From an uncultured Agitococcus sp. (GTDB taxonomy: Bacteria; Pseudomonadota; Gammaproteobacteria; Pseudomonadales; Moraxellaceae), in assembly GCF_937920075.1 (NCBI RefSeq), contig NZ_CALETI010000175.1, forward strand, positions 1-6,930: a DNA stretch of 6,930 nt, given 5' to 3'. A program made the position numbers and the translations under genes. The notes below the pieces were generated by a model. It was not told the DNA's origin, made no database searches, and was given only the letters and a program-made list of their open reading frames with translations. Numbering within the stretch: position 1 is the first letter of the stretch; the number at the start of each line of letters is the position of its first letter. Below, piece by piece: positions 5,478 to 6,930 of this stretch.

Positions 5478-5672
5478 TTACGCTGCATGTGAAATATTTT
5501 TGGCTAAGTTTGCAAGTGTTTCATCAATTAATTGACGTGCTTCAGGTACGCAACGGCCACAGGTTGTGCCAACTTTATGACAATCACGAATTTCACGATA
5601 AGAGCAACAACCATTTTCTACAGATTGTTTAATTTGTTTATCGCTGACTGCATGACAGACACATACGTACAT
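5478..5672 (-). CDS. bfd: Bacterioferritin-associated ferredoxin (Bfd)
   Basis: A small [2Fe-2S] protein that docks on bacterioferritin and passes electrons to its heme, reducing stored iron so it can leave. From the ATG at 5672 it is 64 residues, and the cluster ligands fall at Cys4, Cys6, Cys38 and Cys41 (MYVCVCHAV... and TTCGRC), the numbering of E. coli Bfd. An in-frame ATG at 5690 would add MNENNS, but the predicted transcript starts only about 10 nt before it with no ribosome-binding site, and the added codons are part of a Fur-like dyad. I therefore prefer 5672, although its own ribosome-binding site (GAGAA) is also weak. Extra cysteines at 22, 23 and 31 are not cluster ligands. Located upstream of bfr on the same strand; Fur repression is strongly suggested. 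Confidence 0.94.
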   Translation of the reverse strand: MYVCVCHAVSDKQIKQSVENGCCSYREIRDCHKVGTTCGRCVPEARQLIDETLANLAKNISHAA

Positions 5673-5674
5673 AG

Positions 5675-5710
5675 AATTATTCTCATTCATAAATACTAAT
5701 GAGAATAATT
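5675..5710. repeat. 13-bp perfect inverted repeat spanning the bfd start region
   Basis: AATTATTCTCATT (5675-5687) and AATGAGAATAATT (5698-5710) are perfect inverse copies separated by 10 bp. The right arm is the Fur box; the left arm is therefore a second, weaker Fur-like site (about 12 of 16 core positions) just in front of the ATG at 5672. The repeat may be a tandem Fur operator, or a hairpin in the first part of the bfd mRNA if transcription starts upstream of it. Confidence 0.8.
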
Positions 5711-5713
5711 ATC
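5695..5713 (-). promoter_or_regulatory. Fur box on the bfd promoter
   Basis: The minus strand reads GATAATTATTCTCATTAGT, matching the 19-bp Fur consensus GATAATGATAATCATTATC at 15 positions, with the first six bases intact. It overlaps the bfd -10 and start site. This predicts repression of bfd when iron is plentiful and expression when iron is scarce, consistent with Bfd's role in releasing iron from Bfr. Confidence 0.72.
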
Positions 5714-5736
5714 AATAAATAATGATTAAATGTCAA
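5708..5736 (-). promoter_or_regulatory. bfd promoter
   Basis: On the minus strand: TTGACA (5736-5731, perfect -35), 17-bp spacer, GATAAT (5713-5708, 5/6 matches to the -10). Transcription should begin near 5700. This is the best promoter in the window. The -10 is the first six bases of the Fur box, so Fur binding would block RNA polymerase directly. Confidence 0.75.
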
Positions 5737-5742
5737 GCAATA

Positions 5743-5767
5743 AAAAACCCGCACTAAGCGGGTTTTT
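5743..5767 (-). terminator. Rho-independent terminator of rpsT (bidirectional shape)
   Basis: AAAAACCCGC (5743-5752) pairs with GCGGGTTTTT (5758-5767) around an ACTAA loop. On the minus strand the stem is followed by a T run, 24 bases past the rpsT stop. It is symmetrical, but no plus-strand gene ends here. The bfd -35 begins about 7 bp beyond it, so the terminator insulates bfd from ribosomal-protein transcription. Confidence 0.9.
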
Positions 5768-5790
5768 ACAAAGCGATACTTAAATCAATA

Positions 5791-6054
5791 TTAAGCCATT
5801 GCTTTGATATGAGCGTTTAAACGGCTCTTATGACGTGCTGCTTTGTTTTTGTGGATGATACCTTTGTCAGCCATACGGTCAACAACAGGAACGGCATCAG
5901 TATAAGCAGCAGATGCAGCAGCTTTATCGCCAGCAGCAATAGCATTTACAACTTTCTTGATATAAGTACGCACCATGGAACGTAAACTTGCATTATGCTT
6001 ACGTTGTTGTTCGTTTTGGCGCGCACGCTTTTTGGCTTGTGCAGAATTGGCCAC
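5791..6054 (-). CDS. rpsT: 30S ribosomal protein S20
   Basis: Small-subunit protein that binds the 5' domain of 16S rRNA. Its 87 residues, the basic N-terminus ANSAQAKKRARQ, the RTYIKKV segment and the ending GIIHKNKAARHKSRLNAHIKA are characteristic of S20. The start is GTG at 6054, preceded by AGGAG with a 7-nt gap; there is no ATG that would keep the conserved N-terminus. A non-AUG start fits the family: E. coli rpsT begins with UUG and S20 limits its own translation. It is monocistronic, with its own promoter about 90 bp upstream and a terminator close behind. The leader contains a 9-bp hairpin that may take part in control. Confidence 0.98.
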   Translation of the reverse strand: MANSAQAKKRARQNEQQRKHNASLRSMVRTYIKKVVNAIAAGDKAAASAAYTDAVPVVDRMADKGIIHKNKAARHKSRLNAHIKAMA

Positions 6055-6084
6055 GGTGGCACTCCTATAAAAAATCGTTCGCAG

Positions 6085-6108
6085 GACTTATAGGGATGTC
6101 TATAAGTC
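6085..6108 (-). promoter_or_regulatory. rpsT leader stem-loop with alternative pairing to the ribosome-binding site
   Basis: GACTTATAG (minus strand, 6108-6100) pairs perfectly over 9 bp with CTATAAGTC (6093-6085) around a 6-nt loop. The segment CCTATAA (6094-6088) is also the exact complement of TTATAGG (6070-6064), which overlaps the AGGAG ribosome-binding site. The two pairings exclude each other, so the leader could switch between an open and a closed ribosome-binding site. The stem is seen directly; the switch is inferred. Confidence 0.55.
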
Positions 6109-6147
6109 GAGATACTAAAGGGATTACTACCCAAAATCAGGCGTGCG

Positions 6148-6176
6148 ATTTTGCCGAGCGTAGAGCATTAAGTCAA
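6148..6176 (-). promoter_or_regulatory. rpsT promoter
   Basis: On the minus strand: TTGACT (6176-6171, 5/6 matches), 17-bp spacer, CAAAAT (6153-6148, 4/6 matches). The bases right after the -10, CGCACGCC, form a GC-rich discriminator typical of stringently controlled ribosomal promoters. The start would be near 6141, with a leader of about 87 nt. Confidence 0.6.
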
Positions 6177-6250
6177 GATAATTACCAACTTTTTACGTAT
6201 AAAACCGCATTTTTATAGTTTTTGTGCAAGTAATTCGCTACTATTTGCCC

Positions 6251-6268
6251 CTTTGTTAATTAGCAAAG
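6251..6268 (+). repeat. 18-bp near-palindrome in front of murJ
   Basis: CTTTGTTAATTAGCAAAG is its own inverse except for one T/G position, with TAATTA at the centre. It ends nine bases before the murJ ATG, where a ribosome-binding site would be expected. It may be a protein-binding site; as RNA its hairpin would be weak because no loop remains without opening the centre. Confidence 0.5.
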
Positions 6269-6277
6269 TCATTTTTC

Positions 6278-6930
6278 ATGTCTCAGGTAACTCCTCCTTC
6301 GCAAAAGTCCGCCACTCAAGGTGCTAAAAAGTCTGGTTTATGGCGTTCCACGCTCATTGTCAGTGCAATGACGATGTTGTCACGCGTCTTAGGCTTAGTC
6401 CGTGATATGGTTTTAATGAACGCCTTTGGTGCTGACAAAATGATGGACGCCTTTTTGGTGGCGTTTAAAATTCCTAACTTTTTGCGGCGTTTGTTTGCTG
6501 AAGGGGCTTTTGCCCAAGCTTTTGTGCCTGTGTTGTCAGAGTATAAAAGCCAAAAAGGGGATGAAGCGGTGAAAGATTTAGTTAGTAAAGTGGCTGGCTC
6601 TTTATCGCTGATTTTGTTTGTCGTGACGATTATTGCGATTGTTGGTGCGCCATTGATTATGTGGGTGTTTGCCCCTGGTTTTAGTGGTGATGCTGAAAAA
6701 TTTAATTTGGCAGCAGATATGCTGCAAATTACCTTTCCGTATTTATTGTTAATTTCACTGACGGCATTTGCAGGTGGGATTTTAAATAGCTATGGCGCAT
6801 TTGCTTTATCATCGTTCACGCCTGTTTTGTTGAATTTGGTGATGATTGCCAGTGCGTTGTTTTTAGCCCCACAACTTGATATTCCGATTATGGCTTTGGC
6901 ATGGGGCGTGTTGTTGGCAGGGGTGGCACA
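6278..6930 (+). CDS. murJ: Lipid II flippase MurJ (MviN), N-terminal part
   Basis: Inner-membrane MOP-superfamily transporter that flips lipid II, the peptidoglycan precursor, to the periplasmic face. The first 217 codons are visible; the gene runs off the window. Family signatures are clear: SAMTMLSRVLGLVRD (residues 29-43), with the Arg-Asp pair of TM1; DAFLVAFKIPNFLRRLFAEGAFAQAFVPV (57-85), holding essential arginines of the central cavity; and ITFPYLLLISL with AGGILNSYG (151-173). The N-terminus is about 17 residues longer than E. coli MurJ and hydrophilic, but ATG 6278 is the only start codon before the conserved region. No good ribosome-binding site precedes it, and I find no convincing promoter. 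Divergent from rpsT, an order I know from other Gammaproteobacteria, where ribF and ileS usually follow murJ. Confidence 0.96.
   Translation, partial: MSQVTPPSQKSATQGAKKSGLWRSTLIVSAMTMLSRVLGLVRDMVLMNAFGADKMMDAFLVAFKIPNFLRRLFAEGAFAQAFVPVLSEYKSQKGDEAVKDLVSKVAGSLSLILFVVTIIAIVGAPLIMWVFAPGFSGDAEKFNLAADMLQITFPYLLLISLTAFAGGILNSYGAFALSSFTPVLLNLVMIASALFLAPQLDIPIMALAWGVLLAGVA

Noticed and set aside
5946..6218. Overlapping open frames on both strands across the rpsT 5' end and leader
   Set aside because: They overlap rpsT and its promoter, lack conserved features, and rpsT explains the sequence.
1..6930. CRISPR arrays, tRNA or rRNA genes, insertion sequences
   Set aside because: No regularly spaced repeats, cloverleaf-like sequences, transposase frames or flanking terminal repeats were seen; the intein is the only mobile element.

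Overview
The window comes from a bacterial chromosome with a fairly AT-rich, TTA-leucine-loving codon style. Everything recognisable points to a gammaproteobacterium: an RstA/RstB-type two-component pair, a Bfd/bacterioferritin pair, and rpsT divergent from murJ, an arrangement I know from Pseudomonas-like genomes. The NrdA is also of the long kind with two ATP-cones. I cannot name the genus; a Thiotrichales-like organism would fit but is a guess.

Layout. Positions 1-1757 (minus) hold the 5' part of nrdA, the class Ia ribonucleotide reductase large subunit. It is interrupted after codon 427 by an intein carrying a LAGLIDADG-type homing endonuclease motif, and the window ends inside that intein. 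Positions 1758-2251 are a 494-bp intergenic region with two NrdR boxes over a likely nrdA promoter, two perfect DnaA boxes further upstream, and on the other strand the promoter/operator region of rstA. Positions 2252-4622 (plus) are rstA and rstB, one base apart, with rstB starting at TTG. Positions 4623-4804 hold a long hairpin, a 15-codon open frame with a ribosome-binding site, and a strong terminator; this may be a small RNA or micro-gene. Positions 4805-5269 and 5478-5672 (minus) are bfr and bfd, with a Fur-type operator on the bfd promoter. Positions 5791-6054 (minus) are rpsT with a GTG start and a structured leader. Positions 6278-6930 (plus) are the first 217 codons of murJ.

How the genes work together. 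bfd and bfr form an iron-storage module: Bfr stores iron and the Bfd ferredoxin helps release it under iron limitation, which fits a Fur-repressed bfd promoter. RstB and RstA form a membrane sensor and OmpR-family regulator that probably controls its own promoter. nrdA appears to be coupled to dNTP status (NrdR) and to replication initiation (DnaA).

The most notable item is the intein. By residue counting it splits the allosteric specificity loop 2 of NrdA directly after the conserved Gln (E. coli Q294 equivalent), so active enzyme requires splicing. Other points worth a second look are the apparently duplicated periplasmic sensor domain of RstB, the hairpin/micro-ORF locus behind rstB, the 13-bp dyad at the bfd start, and mutually exclusive pairings in the rpsT leader.
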